Assembly: GCF_019145205.1 (NCBI RefSeq)
Contig: NZ_JAHSTT010000016.1
Span: 62,001-126,000 of the forward strand
Direction: 5' to 3'
Length of the DNA: 64,000 bases
Source: Pseudomonas khavaziana
GTDB lineage: Bacteria; Pseudomonadota; Gammaproteobacteria; Pseudomonadales; Pseudomonadaceae
Position numbers and translations under genes: made by a program. This document shows, piece after piece, positions 18,172 through 26,136 of the stretch. Under the pieces are notes generated by a model that was given only the letters and a program-made list of their open reading frames with translations, had not been told where the DNA came from and ran no database searches. Every line of letters starts with the position of its first letter. Position 1 is the first letter of the stretch.

Positions 18172-19357
18172 CTTGACCCACTCGCGCCGTGACTTCCTCA
18201 AACTGTCTGCCGTGCTCAGTGCTGCCGGCGCCTTGCCGCTGCTGAGCAGCCTGCAGGCCCGTGCCGCCAATGAACCTGACGCGCCAGTACGCATCGGTTA
18301 CCTGCCGATCACCGACGCCACGCCGCTGCTGGTTGCGCACAATAATGGCCTGTTCGAAGCCGAAGGCATCAACGCTGAACGCCCGGTACTGCTACGTAGT
18401 TGGGCCCAGGTGATCGAGGCATTTATTTCGGGCCAGGTCAACGTGATCCACCTGCTGTCGCCGATGACCGTGTGGGCGCGCTACGGCAGCAAGGTGCCAG
18501 CCAAGGTCGTGGCGTGGAACCATGTCGGCGGTTCGGGCTTGACCGTATCGCCAGGTATCACCGATGTGAAGCAATTGGGCGGCAAGTCGGTGGCTATTCC
18601 GTTCTGGTATTCGATCCATAACGTGGTGGTGCAGCAACTGTTCCGCGACAACGGCCTCACGCCGGTGAGCCGTGGAACCGGCAGCGCGATTGCCGCCAAT
18701 GAAGTCAACCTGATCGTATTGCCGCCTTCGGACATGCCGCCAGCGCTGGCCAGCAAGCGCATCGACGGCTATATCGTCGCTGAGCCGTTCAATGCCCTGG
18801 CGGAAAACCTGAAGGTCGGTCGCGTGCAGCGCTTTACCGGCGATGTATGGCGCAACCACGCGTGCTGCGTGGTGTTCATGCACGAGCATGACCTCACCAA
18901 CCGCCCGGAATGGTCGCAGAAGGTGGTGAACGCCATCGTCAAGGCCCAGGTGTGGACACGGGACAACCGCGAAGAAGCGGTGAAGTTGTTGTCCAAGGAC
19001 GGCCCGAACCGTTACACGCCCCATGCCGAACCGGTGTTGAGCAAAGTCCTGGCCCCGGCGGCCAGCGATCGCGCCGGCTACCTCGCGGACGGTGCGATCC
19101 AGCACGCCAATTGGGACGAACACCGCATCGACTTCCAGCCTTACCCGTTCCCTAGCTATACCGAGGAACTGGTCAAGCGCCTGAAGGACACCCTGATCGA
19201 AGGCGACAAGAAATTTATCGCCGACCTCGATCCGGCCTTCGTTGCCAAGGATCTGGTGGACGACCGTTTCGTCCGTCATGCGATCGAAGCAGTGGGCGGC
19301 ATGAAGACGTTCGGCTTGGCCGACGGTTATGAGCGGCACGAGGAGATTGGCGTTTGA
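18158..19357 (+). CDS. ABC importer substrate-binding protein with Tat signal
   Basis: Periplasmic binding protein of 399 residues in the NitT/TauT (NMT1-like) class. The N-terminus has a twin-arginine signal SRRDFLKLS and a hydrophobic core ending LQARA at about residue 38, so it is probably exported folded. The mature part begins with VRIGYLPITDATPLLVAHNNGLF, the standard opening of this family. ATG at 18158 has CAGGAG 7 bases upstream; the frame extends further upstream inside the ATPase gene without homology. A Tat signal on a binding protein may point to a cofactor or to fast folding. Ligand unknown. Confidence 0.9.
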   Translation: MCLDDLTHSRRDFLKLSAVLSAAGALPLLSSLQARAANEPDAPVRIGYLPITDATPLLVAHNNGLFEAEGINAERPVLLRSWAQVIEAFISGQVNVIHLLSPMTVWARYGSKVPAKVVAWNHVGGSGLTVSPGITDVKQLGGKSVAIPFWYSIHNVVVQQLFRDNGLTPVSRGTGSAIAANEVNLIVLPPSDMPPALASKRIDGYIVAEPFNALAENLKVGRVQRFTGDVWRNHACCVVFMHEHDLTNRPEWSQKVVNAIVKAQVWTRDNREEAVKLLSKDGPNRYTPHAEPVLSKVLAPAASDRAGYLADGAIQHANWDEHRIDFQPYPFPSYTEELVKRLKDTLIEGDKKFIADLDPAFVAKDLVDDRFVRHAIEAVGGMKTFGLADGYERHEEIGV

Positions 19358-20124
19358 ACAACGGCAAAACCGGCGTGTGGCCAGGTTGGTTGCTCGGTAT
19401 CAGTGGCTTGGCAGGCTTGTTGGTGTTGTGGTGGCTGGGGGTGAGGGTGTTTGGCGATGCCGACGGTCTGTCGGCGCGCTTTTCCCTGGCGTCCACCGCC
19501 AGCAGCCTATGGGAATTGTTTGGGCGCAGCGAGTTGTATCTGCATATCGCGGTGAGCCTCAAGCGTATCGTTGTAGGGTTGTTCCTGGCGCTGTTGGTGG
19601 GCGTACCCTTGGGGCTGCTGGTAGGCAGTTCGCGTAACCTGGAGGCGGCGACTACACCGGCCTTCCAGTTTCTGCGGATGATCTCGCCACTGTCCTGGAT
19701 GCCTATCGTGGTGATGCTGATGGGGGTAGGGGACCAGCCCATCTACTTCCTGCTGGCCTTCGCTGCCCTATGGCCGATCATGCTCAACACCGCAGCTGGC
19801 GTGCGGCAGCTGGACCCGCGCTGGTTGCAGTTGAGTAAAAGCTTGAGTGCCACACGTTGGGAAACGCTGCGCCGGGTCATCATTCCGGGCGTGGTCGGGC
19901 ATGTGCTGACTGGCGTGCGCCTGGCAATTGGCATCTTGTGGATCGTACTGGTGCCATGCGAAATGCTTGGGGTCAGTGCAGGGCTTGGGTATTACATCCT
20001 CGATACCCGCGACCGCCTGGCCTACTCTGAATTGATGGCGATGGTGGTGTTGATCGGGTTGCTGGGGTTTGCACTGGATGCGTTTGCGCGATGGTTGCAT
20101 CAGCGATGGGTGCACGCGAGTTAA
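19354..20124 (+). CDS. ABC importer permease, NitT/TauT (SsuC) type
   Basis: Inner-membrane permease of 256 residues with about six transmembrane segments and the binding-protein-dependent EAA-like loop (LSKSLSATRWETLRRVIIPGVVGHVLTGVRLAIG). It starts at TTG, overlapping the upstream TGA (TTGA), as expected for coupled translation. With the two preceding genes it forms a complete importer. About 120 bases of spacer follow before the next gene. Confidence 0.92.
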   Translation: MNNGKTGVWPGWLLGISGLAGLLVLWWLGVRVFGDADGLSARFSLASTASSLWELFGRSELYLHIAVSLKRIVVGLFLALLVGVPLGLLVGSSRNLEAATTPAFQFLRMISPLSWMPIVVMLMGVGDQPIYFLLAFAALWPIMLNTAAGVRQLDPRWLQLSKSLSATRWETLRRVIIPGVVGHVLTGVRLAIGILWIVLVPCEMLGVSAGLGYYILDTRDRLAYSELMAMVVLIGLLGFALDAFARWLHQRWVHAS

Positions 20125-20241
20125 ACGCCAGGGGAGCCAAAGCGAATCATCGGCTGTAACATAACCCTCCCTGTAGGATGGGGCTTGCTCCCGCCTACGG
20201 GGAAGTAATCTTGTTACATATCCAAGGTCCAGGAACCCGTC

Positions 20242-20436
20242 ATGACCCAAAAGCAACGCTTGAAATATTCGATTCTGATTTCCCTGATAGTGCTGGCGTC
20301 GATGTTTGGCCTGTCCTACCTGCAGAATATCGGGGTGATCAGCGAAAAAACCTTCCAGTACCTGGCCATTGCGATTGCCGTGGTGGTCGTGGTGATCAAC
20401 GGCATCATGCGCCGCAAGGTCAAGCCCAACTTCTGA
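20242..20436 (+). CDS. small two-helix membrane protein
   Basis: Protein of 64 residues with two predicted transmembrane helices (about 8-27 and 40-57) separated by a short loop and ended by basic residues (MRRKVKPNF). AGGAAC lies 5 bases before the ATG. No function is recognised. It converges with the Fur-like gene, the two stop codons being 1 base apart, so transcripts probably overlap at their 3' ends. Confidence 0.75.
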   Translation: MTQKQRLKYSILISLIVLASMFGLSYLQNIGVISEKTFQYLAIAIAVVVVVINGIMRRKVKPNF

Positions 20437-20437
20437 G

Positions 20438-20818
20438 TCAGGCCCGACCCTCGAGCACTTTGGCAGCCTCTTCATGGAGGCTGTAGCTCTTGTCGGCATT
20501 CAACGTGATCACGCCCTCGCTGCACAGACGCTTGAGCACCTCACGCACACTGAGAAACGACAACGGGATGCCCAGCTCCAGCAAATGGCTGTGCACACCC
20601 CGCACCCCAAGGCTGCGCTGGTTGTCGGCAGCGGTGAGGAGGGCGTCGATGACCTTCAGCCGAATCAGGCTGGTGCGCAAACCGAAACACTTGAGCAAAT
20701 GGCGAATGCGCTGGTTGCCCTGCTGTTCGGGTACTTTGCCGAACGCTTGTGTGTTACTGCCGAAGCGGGTTTCGGTAGTCGGTGAATGTCCGTCCATGGG
20801 CACTTGCGGGTTATACAT
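20438..20818 (-). CDS. Fur-like winged-helix regulator, divergent
   Basis: Protein of 126 residues with the winged-helix part of the Fur superfamily (about 37-115: LLKCFGLRTSLIRLKVIDALL, LGVRGVHSHLLELGIPLSFLSVREVLKRL, GVITLNADKSYSL). It stops where Fur dimerization domains would begin, so the His/Cys metal site is missing and metal sensing is unlikely. Similar proteins in pseudomonads are annotated as Fe2+/Zn2+ uptake regulators without evidence. GGAG precedes the ATG by 6 bases. Confidence 0.7.
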   Translation of the reverse strand: MYNPQVPMDGHSPTTETRFGSNTQAFGKVPEQQGNQRIRHLLKCFGLRTSLIRLKVIDALLTAADNQRSLGVRGVHSHLLELGIPLSFLSVREVLKRLCSEGVITLNADKSYSLHEEAAKVLEGRA

Positions 20819-20972
20819 GCATAAACTCCTTGTCAGAGCCTTATCAGGAAAAAGATGGCGCTCTTAGTAATAAGACGAACGAGTGGCGAAAATCATCAAA
20901 GATGGATGTAGAAAATTTGTCGGTATCGGATTGGACACACCTCGACCACCACTGATAATCGTCTCTGCCGAC

Positions 20973-20996
20973 TAAATTCATCCTGGCTATTCGCGT
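20973..20996 (+). promoter_or_regulatory. PvdS iron-starvation promoter of pvdQ
   Basis: TAAAT at 20973-20977 and CGT at 20994-20996 are separated by exactly 16 bases, the consensus recognised by the extracytoplasmic sigma factor PvdS. It lies 57 bases upstream of the pvdQ start. PvdS is active only under iron limitation, so pvdQ should be induced together with pyoverdine synthesis. Confidence 0.85.
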
Positions 20997-21053
20997 CCTT
21001 ACAGTGGGGTAACCATCCCTCGTAAGGGTGTCTAATTTGACTGTGGAGTCGGC

Positions 21054-23333
21054 GTGATTATTTCCAACGGGTTATCCAGGGTAGGCGTGGCAGGGCTGTT
21101 GCTGGGGTTGAGCCTGGCCGCATCGGCACGGGAACAGGTAACGCAGGCGTCGGCGGATATCCGGCGTACCAGTTATGGTGTGCCGCATATTCGCGCTAAC
21201 GATGAGCGTGGCTTGGGAGTCGGTATCGGGTACGCCTATGCCCAGGACAACTTGTGCCTGCTGGCTAATGAGGTAGTGACGGTCAATGGCGAGCGCGCCA
21301 GGTTTTTCGGCCCCGAACAAGCCACCCTGGAAGAGCGCAACAACCTCGCCAGCGATGTGTTCTTCGCCTGGCTGAACAACCCCGAAGCGGTAGCCAGCTT
21401 CTGGAAAGCACAAACCCCCGAGCTGCAACAGCGCATCCAGGGCTATGTGGCCGGCTATAACCGTTATCTCAAGGAGCATGGCGCCCCGGCACAATGCCAG
21501 GCAGCCTGGGTTCGGCCGTTGGTGGTTGAAGATCTTGTGAAGTTGACCCGCAGGCTATTGGCGGAAGGGGGTGTCGGCCAATTCGCCGAAGCGTTGGTGG
21601 GGGCCACACCACCCCAAGCCATTGCCGGTGTGCAACCCAGCGCTAAAGCCTTTGAACTGGCCTCCGCCAACCAGCAGCGCTTCACCCTGGACCGAGGCAG
21701 CAACGCCGTCGCCGTCGGCCGTGACCGTTCCTTCAATGGCCGTGGCATGTTGCTGGCTAACCCGCACTTTCCCTGGGTAGGCGGCATGCGCTTTTATGAG
21801 ATGCACCTGACCATTCCCGGCCAGTTGGATGTGATGGGCGCTGCGCTGCCGGGCCTGCCGGTGGTTAACATCGGCTTCAACCAGCACGTGGCGTGGACTC
21901 ATACGGTGGACACGTCCAAGCATTTCACCCTGTTCCGCCTGACCCTCGACCCCAAGGACGCAACCCGCTACCTGCTGGACGGCAAGTCCATCCCCCTGGA
22001 CAAGACGACTGTGACGGTACAGGTCAAGCAGGCCGACGGCAGCCTCAATGACGTGACCCATACGGTCTACAGTTCGCAGTTCGGCCCCGTGGTGCAATGG
22101 CCCGGCAAGCTCGACTGGGACAGCCACTACGCCTTCAGCTTGCGCGACGCCAACCTGGGTAACGACCGGGTGCTGCAACAGTGGTACGCCATGAACCGCG
22201 CCGGCAGCCTCAAGGAACTGCAAACCTCGGTACACACGCTGCAAGGCATTCCCTGGGTCAACACCCTGGCTGCCGATGACCAGGGACAAAGCCTGTACAT
22301 GAACCTGTCGGTGGTGCCCAACGTCAGCGCCGCCAAGCTCGCCCAATGCAGCGACCCGCGGGCCGGCCTGCAAATGATCATGCTCGACGGCGCCCACAGC
22401 GCCTGCGCCTGGGACATCGACCCGCGTGCCGCCCAGGCCGGTATCTTCCCCGCTGATCAATTGCCCCAACTGCAACGCACCGACTATGTGCAACACTCCA
22501 ACGACTCCGCCTGGATGGCCAACCCCAAGGCGCCGCTGACAGGCTTCTCGCCGGTGATCAGCCAGGACAACATCGGCCTCGGTCCACGCGCCCGATTCGC
22601 GATCCAACGCCTGCAATCCCTGGACAAACAACCCATCAGTGTCGCGGACCTGCAAAGTATGGTCATGGACAACCAGGTGTACCTGGCGGGCCAGGTCATG
22701 CCCGACCTGCTGGCGTTCTGCGCCAAACACCTGGGCGCCGACGCCGCTGCGCTACAACCGCTGTGTGCCAGCCTGAAAGACTGGGACCAGCACGCCAACC
22801 TCGATAGCGGCGTGGGCCTGGTGCACTTCATCAACCTGATGCAGCACCTGCAGCAAATCCCCGACGCCTGGCGCGTGGCCTTCGACCCGGCCCGCCCTCT
22901 GACCACCCCAACCGGCCTCGCCATCGACCGCGCCCCCGTTGCCAAGGCCCTGCGAGAAGCCATGCTGGCCTCCAGTGCAGAGATCAACAAACTTGGATTG
23001 AAACGCTGGGGGGATATCCAGGTTGCCGGGCAAACCCCCATCCACGGTGGCCCGCAGGAACTGGGTATCTACAACGCCATGCAAACCGTGCCCCGCGCCG
23101 ACGGCAAACGCGAAGTGGTCAGCGGCACCAGCTACCTGCAAATCGTCACCTTCGACGACAAAGGCCCAAACGCGATAGGCGTGCTGGCGTTCTCCGAGTC
23201 CAGCAACCCTGCGTCCAACTATTCAAAGGACCAGACTCAAGCCTTCTCCGAGAAAAAACTGCGCCCACTGCCGTTCACTGACGCCCAGATCAAGGCCGAT
23301 GCGCAGTACCAGGTCCAGACAGTGAAGGAGTAG
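21054..23333 (+). CDS. pvdQ: acyl-homoserine lactone / pyoverdine-precursor acylase PvdQ
   Basis: Periplasmic Ntn-hydrolase of 759 residues (PvdQ of P. aeruginosa has 762). It removes the fatty acyl chain from the pyoverdine precursor and can cleave long-chain acyl-homoserine lactones. A signal peptide ends at about residue 25 (LSLAASA). The alpha chain follows, then a linker, and the beta chain begins with the autocatalytic nucleophile Ser216 in LDRGSNAVAVG. The block MRFYEMHLTIPGQLDVMG and the following LPVVNIGFNQHVAWTHTVDT are strongly conserved in PvdQ. The start is GTG with GGAG 6 bases upstream. The promoter carries a perfect PvdS box, supporting pvdQ over the related acylase QuiP. Confidence 0.95.
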   Translation: MIISNGLSRVGVAGLLLGLSLAASAREQVTQASADIRRTSYGVPHIRANDERGLGVGIGYAYAQDNLCLLANEVVTVNGERARFFGPEQATLEERNNLASDVFFAWLNNPEAVASFWKAQTPELQQRIQGYVAGYNRYLKEHGAPAQCQAAWVRPLVVEDLVKLTRRLLAEGGVGQFAEALVGATPPQAIAGVQPSAKAFELASANQQRFTLDRGSNAVAVGRDRSFNGRGMLLANPHFPWVGGMRFYEMHLTIPGQLDVMGAALPGLPVVNIGFNQHVAWTHTVDTSKHFTLFRLTLDPKDATRYLLDGKSIPLDKTTVTVQVKQADGSLNDVTHTVYSSQFGPVVQWPGKLDWDSHYAFSLRDANLGNDRVLQQWYAMNRAGSLKELQTSVHTLQGIPWVNTLAADDQGQSLYMNLSVVPNVSAAKLAQCSDPRAGLQMIMLDGAHSACAWDIDPRAAQAGIFPADQLPQLQRTDYVQHSNDSAWMANPKAPLTGFSPVISQDNIGLGPRARFAIQRLQSLDKQPISVADLQSMVMDNQVYLAGQVMPDLLAFCAKHLGADAAALQPLCASLKDWDQHANLDSGVGLVHFINLMQHLQQIPDAWRVAFDPARPLTTPTGLAIDRAPVAKALREAMLASSAEINKLGLKRWGDIQVAGQTPIHGGPQELGIYNAMQTVPRADGKREVVSGTSYLQIVTFDDKGPNAIGVLAFSESSNPASNYSKDQTQAFSEKKLRPLPFTDAQIKADAQYQVQTVKE

Positions 23334-23546
23334 GGCAGGCGTGCAACCCCTTGATGCCAAGGCAGAATATTTTTTGAAATCAAGGGGTTGCAGGCATAGG
23401 CAAATGAGTACATAATGGCGCCCATCGAACGCAATGAAGCATTAAAAACTTCAATGTATTCAATGAGTTAGAGTAGAGGCAGCTTCACATAGCCCACTCA
23501 AGTTTGTATGCGGTGAATGTCAGAAGCAAGGGCATTGATCGTTTGA

Positions 23547-23620
23547 GGCCGAGTAGCAAAATGGTTATGCAGCGGATTGCAAATCCGCCTACGCCGGTTC
23601 GATTCCGACCTCGGCCTCCA
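23547..23620 (+). tRNA. tRNA-Cys (anticodon GCA)
   Basis: Acceptor stem GGCCGAG pairs with CTCGGCC, followed by T and an encoded CCA. The anticodon arm is GCGGA-TTGCAAA-TCCGC with anticodon GCA, and the T-arm contains GGTTCGATTCC. The gene is 74 bases and complete. Two degraded copies of its 3' part lie downstream (24961-25059 and 26022-26085), showing that this tRNA has been used as an integration site. Confidence 0.97.
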
Positions 23621-23668
23621 CTCTTGGAAACCCCGTAGATTAACGTCTACGGGGTTTTTTATTGGCTA
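23570..23668 (+). repeat. 99-bp direct repeat, copy 1 (tRNA-Cys 3' end and terminator)
   Basis: Matches 24961-25059 without gaps over 99 bases and with only about five mismatches. The copy lies partly inside the functional tRNA, as expected for an attachment site where the incoming element restores the tRNA. Confidence 0.9.
23628..23660 (+). terminator. intrinsic terminator of tRNA-Cys
   Basis: AAACCCCGTAGA pairs with TCTACGGGGTTT around a 6-base loop, followed by a run of T. It is duplicated with the tRNA 3' end at two more places. Confidence 0.93.
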
Positions 23669-23862
23669 ATGCTTTTCATGAACTCGCCCTCGCTGTCGTT
23701 GGCTTCTATAAGAATGCCACCGTGGCGCGTAGACACCCCGGCTTGGGCGAGCCCATCCAATTACCCTTGACCCTGCAACGGGCCGCTCAGGCACGGAAAG
23801 CGAGGCGCCGTCCTTTGGGGAGTCCTCGCGTCTGATGGGCGAATACTGAGCACAAGGCGCAA

Positions 23863-24774
23863 TTATAAGTGGAAGTGGCCCGCAGCCTCCGGCTGGTAAA
23901 GCACTTTCTTGATCTCAATCCGGCGGGTCCGATCAGAAATTCGCCACTCGATGGCGTCCCCCTCCTGATAACCAAGGATGGCGGCGCCTATGTCGGAATA
24001 CACGGAATGCTTCCCTGCGTTGTTGTCCGCGTCTTCAGGGTAGACCAAGGCCACTTCGAACTCTTCGTCGTCCAGTTGCAGCAACGCCCTAGAGTTCATC
24101 GTGATGACATTACACGCCACCTGCTGCGGCTTGACGACAATGGCTCGCTCAAGCTCATGTTCGAGTTCAACAACCGCCGGGCCTTGCTCGAAAGCGATTA
24201 GTTCCTCGAGCCTGGCCTTGTCGATTTCAGTGATGTAAATCCTAGCGGAGTCGCCACCGGCTCCTTCGCGCAAGAACTGGAAATAGCGGGCCGCCGTCAT
24301 GGAAAACGACTTCAATGTCGGCGTTTCGCTCTCAAGCATAAAGCCGCTGCGCAGAAAGGCTTTCAGGGAGCGCGAGTTGTCCGGGTGGATCTTGGCGATG
24401 AGTTTCTCGGCCCGCATGTCGAGGAAGGCCAGTTTCATGCCTTCGCGGATCGTACGGGCGCCTAGGTTTCGGCCCCATTTGTCGCTGTCTCCGATGACCA
24501 GGACTATCTCGCAATTTGAATCGGTCTTGACCAGACGGACAAAGCCCACCGGGGCGTCATGCCGGTCATAGGCCATAAAGAATCTGCCGTCCCGGTTGAA
24601 TAGATGGGTCAGGATCGGCAACTGAGTCCGATCAACGGCTTGCTCGATGGAGCGGGAGACATGACGCGAATCGCTCAGGTAGCAGGTGACGCGCTCATCC
24701 TCTAACCAATTCATCAATGTCAGTGCATGCGCCCGAGTAATTTCAGGACACAGCGAAATGAAAGGCTTGTTCAT
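23863..24774 (-). CDS. GNAT acetyltransferase fused to a Rnk/GreA-C-like domain
   Basis: Protein of 303 residues with two parts. Residues 1-170 are a GNAT acetyltransferase of the RimJ/RimL style (SLCPEITRAHALTLMNWL, PVGFVRLV, acetyl-CoA loop WGRNLGARTIREGM, then KIHPDNSRSLKAFLRSGF). Residues 178-303 match Rnk, the nucleoside-diphosphate-kinase regulator related to the GreA C-terminal domain (ITEIDKARLEELI, NVITMNSRALLQL, ending LYQPEAAGHFHL). Rnk proteins bind RNA polymerase. The gene lies alone between two tRNA-Cys-derived repeats. ATG at 24774 is chosen by homology; the frame runs 43 codons further and ATG at 24825 is an alternative. Confidence 0.82.
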   Translation of the reverse strand: MNKPFISLCPEITRAHALTLMNWLEDERVTCYLSDSRHVSRSIEQAVDRTQLPILTHLFNRDGRFFMAYDRHDAPVGFVRLVKTDSNCEIVLVIGDSDKWGRNLGARTIREGMKLAFLDMRAEKLIAKIHPDNSRSLKAFLRSGFMLESETPTLKSFSMTAARYFQFLREGAGGDSARIYITEIDKARLEELIAFEQGPAVVELEHELERAIVVKPQQVACNVITMNSRALLQLDDEEFEVALVYPEDADNNAGKHSVYSDIGAAILGYQEGDAIEWRISDRTRRIEIKKVLYQPEAAGHFHL

Positions 24775-24912
24775 CTTAACCACACTTATTTTTAAAGGAT
24801 TGAAGCCCTTCATGGATATGGTCATGGCGGTTCTTCGGCAACCGGATATTTTAAGACATGCCGCGAGTAATGGCGAATGTCCCAGAGAGTTCCAGGAGGC
24901 CACTGCTTATCA

Positions 24913-24922
24913 GGGGGGGGGG
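24913..24922. repeat. 10-G homopolymer tract
   Basis: Ten consecutive G residues about 140 bases upstream of the GNAT-Rnk start and 39 bases before the second tRNA-derived repeat. Such tracts slip easily and could vary promoter spacing. Confidence 0.7.
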
Positions 24923-24960
24923 CGGAACTGTTTAGTCAACTATTTGTGAGAAGGAAAAAT

Positions 24961-25059
24961 CAGCGGATTGCGAATCCGCCTACGCCGGTTCGATTTCGAC
25001 CTCGGCCTCCACTCTTGGAAACCCCGACGATTAACGTCTACGGGGGTTTTTATTGGCTA
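24961..25059 (+). repeat. 99-bp direct repeat, copy 2 (tRNA-Cys remnant and terminator)
   Basis: Copy of the 3' part of tRNA-Cys plus its terminator. The first 23 bases of the tRNA are absent and the anticodon triplet reads GCG, so it is not a working tRNA. The terminator stem has a mismatch (CCCCGACGA against TCTACGGGG). It marks the right end of the segment holding the GNAT-Rnk gene. Confidence 0.88.
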
Positions 25060-25176
25060 GGATTTGATGGTCGCTTCCATTGATTGCTTGTAAGGTCTCA
25101 AAATGCCGATTTAGCCGCGCGTTCATCCTGCCGGCGCAGGATAACGCCCGTACTCATCAAAGCTGACAAGGTAACC

Positions 25177-25992
25177 ATGAAACAGAACATTCTTCTTGTG
25201 GCCGTTTGTGCTGCACTGATCCAAGGCTGTACCGCCACCTCCAAAAGCCATGAAGAGTCACCTTCCATGCCCACTGCTACCTCGGCGGCGATAACCCAGC
25301 CTGCCTTATCCGCTTACTACTGGAACCTGGTCTCGGCGACTGATGCTTCGGGTAAACCTCTTGTTGCTTTAAACAAAGGCATCGAGCGCAAGTTGCGGGT
25401 TTCCTTCGGTGAAAAGAATCTGAACATCAGCGGTGGCTGCAATGGCCAGTTCGGCGGCTATCACTATCAGGGAGGGGTTTTAAAGGTACAGCCACTGGCC
25501 TCCACGCTTATGGCTTGTGACAAGAGCCTGATGGATCTCGACGCCCAGGTAGCTCGACTGTTCAAGGGTGACCTGCGCACCGTCATCACTGGCGATAACA
25601 CGCAGCCAATGTTGCAACTGACTACCGTGGACGGCTCGGTGCTCAAACTGCAGGGCGAGCCTACTGAGCAGACGCGCTTCGGTAGCAAGGGCGAGGTCAA
25701 GTTCCTGGAGGTGGCGCCCAAGACTGTCAAATGCAGTCACCCGATGATTCCTGAGTATCAGTGCTTGCAAGTGCGCGAGCGCCGCTATGACGACGCTGGC
25801 CTGCAACTTCCGCCCCAGGACCCATGGCACCCGCTGTATCAGTCTATTGAAGGTTTTGAGCATCGTGATGGGGTGCGCGCGGTAGTGCGGGTCAAGCAAT
25901 ACGAATGGAAGAATCCGCCAGCAGATGCGCCTTCGACGGTCTACGTGTTGGATCTGGTAGTCGAGCAGGACGCTTCCGGGGCTGATAAGTAG
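25177..25992 (+). CDS. META-domain and DUF4377 lipoprotein
   Basis: Predicted lipoprotein of 271 residues. The signal MKQNILLVAVCAALIQGC ends in a lipobox-like IQGC with Cys18. A META/HslJ-like domain follows (about 45-155: YYWNLVSATDASGKPL, LRVSFGEKNLNISGGCNGQFGGY, LASTLMACDKSLMDLD), then a DUF4377 domain (about 175-265: KTVKCSHPMIPEYQCLQVRE, DPWHPLYQSIEGFEHRDG). HslJ/META proteins are heat- or antibiotic-induced envelope proteins; a precise function is not known. ATG at 25177 has AAGGT 4 bases upstream. The gene lies between the second and third tRNA-Cys-derived repeats. Confidence 0.88.
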   Translation: MKQNILLVAVCAALIQGCTATSKSHEESPSMPTATSAAITQPALSAYYWNLVSATDASGKPLVALNKGIERKLRVSFGEKNLNISGGCNGQFGGYHYQGGVLKVQPLASTLMACDKSLMDLDAQVARLFKGDLRTVITGDNTQPMLQLTTVDGSVLKLQGEPTEQTRFGSKGEVKFLEVAPKTVKCSHPMIPEYQCLQVRERRYDDAGLQLPPQDPWHPLYQSIEGFEHRDGVRAVVRVKQYEWKNPPADAPSTVYVLDLVVEQDASGADK

Positions 25993-26021
25993 GGAGAGCC
26001 AGGGCAGGTCGGTGTGCGCAA

Positions 26022-26085
26022 GTCGATTCCGACCACAGCCTGCACGCTTGGAAACCCCGTAGATGGATGTCTACGGGGTTTTATT
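26022..26085 (+). repeat. degraded third copy of tRNA-Cys 3' end and terminator
   Basis: GTCGATTCCGACC, then a diverged CCA-end region, CGCTTGG, and an intact terminator (AAACCCCGTAGA at 26052-26063 pairing with TCTACGGGGTTT at 26070-26081, followed by TTATT). It aligns with 23598-23663. The terminator also serves the lipoprotein gene upstream. Confidence 0.8.
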
Positions 26086-26136
26086 GCCAGCGTTTATCGA
26101 GTGTCCCGCAATGCAGAAGGCTGTGTGCGTCGGGAG

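Noticed and set aside
24961..25010. second tRNA-Cys gene
   Set aside because: The 5' acceptor strand and D-arm are missing, and the anticodon is changed, so it is only an att-like remnant.
23570..25059. complete integrative element with integrase
   Set aside because: The 1.4-kb interval has only one gene, which is not a recombinase, so only the att-like footprints can be claimed.
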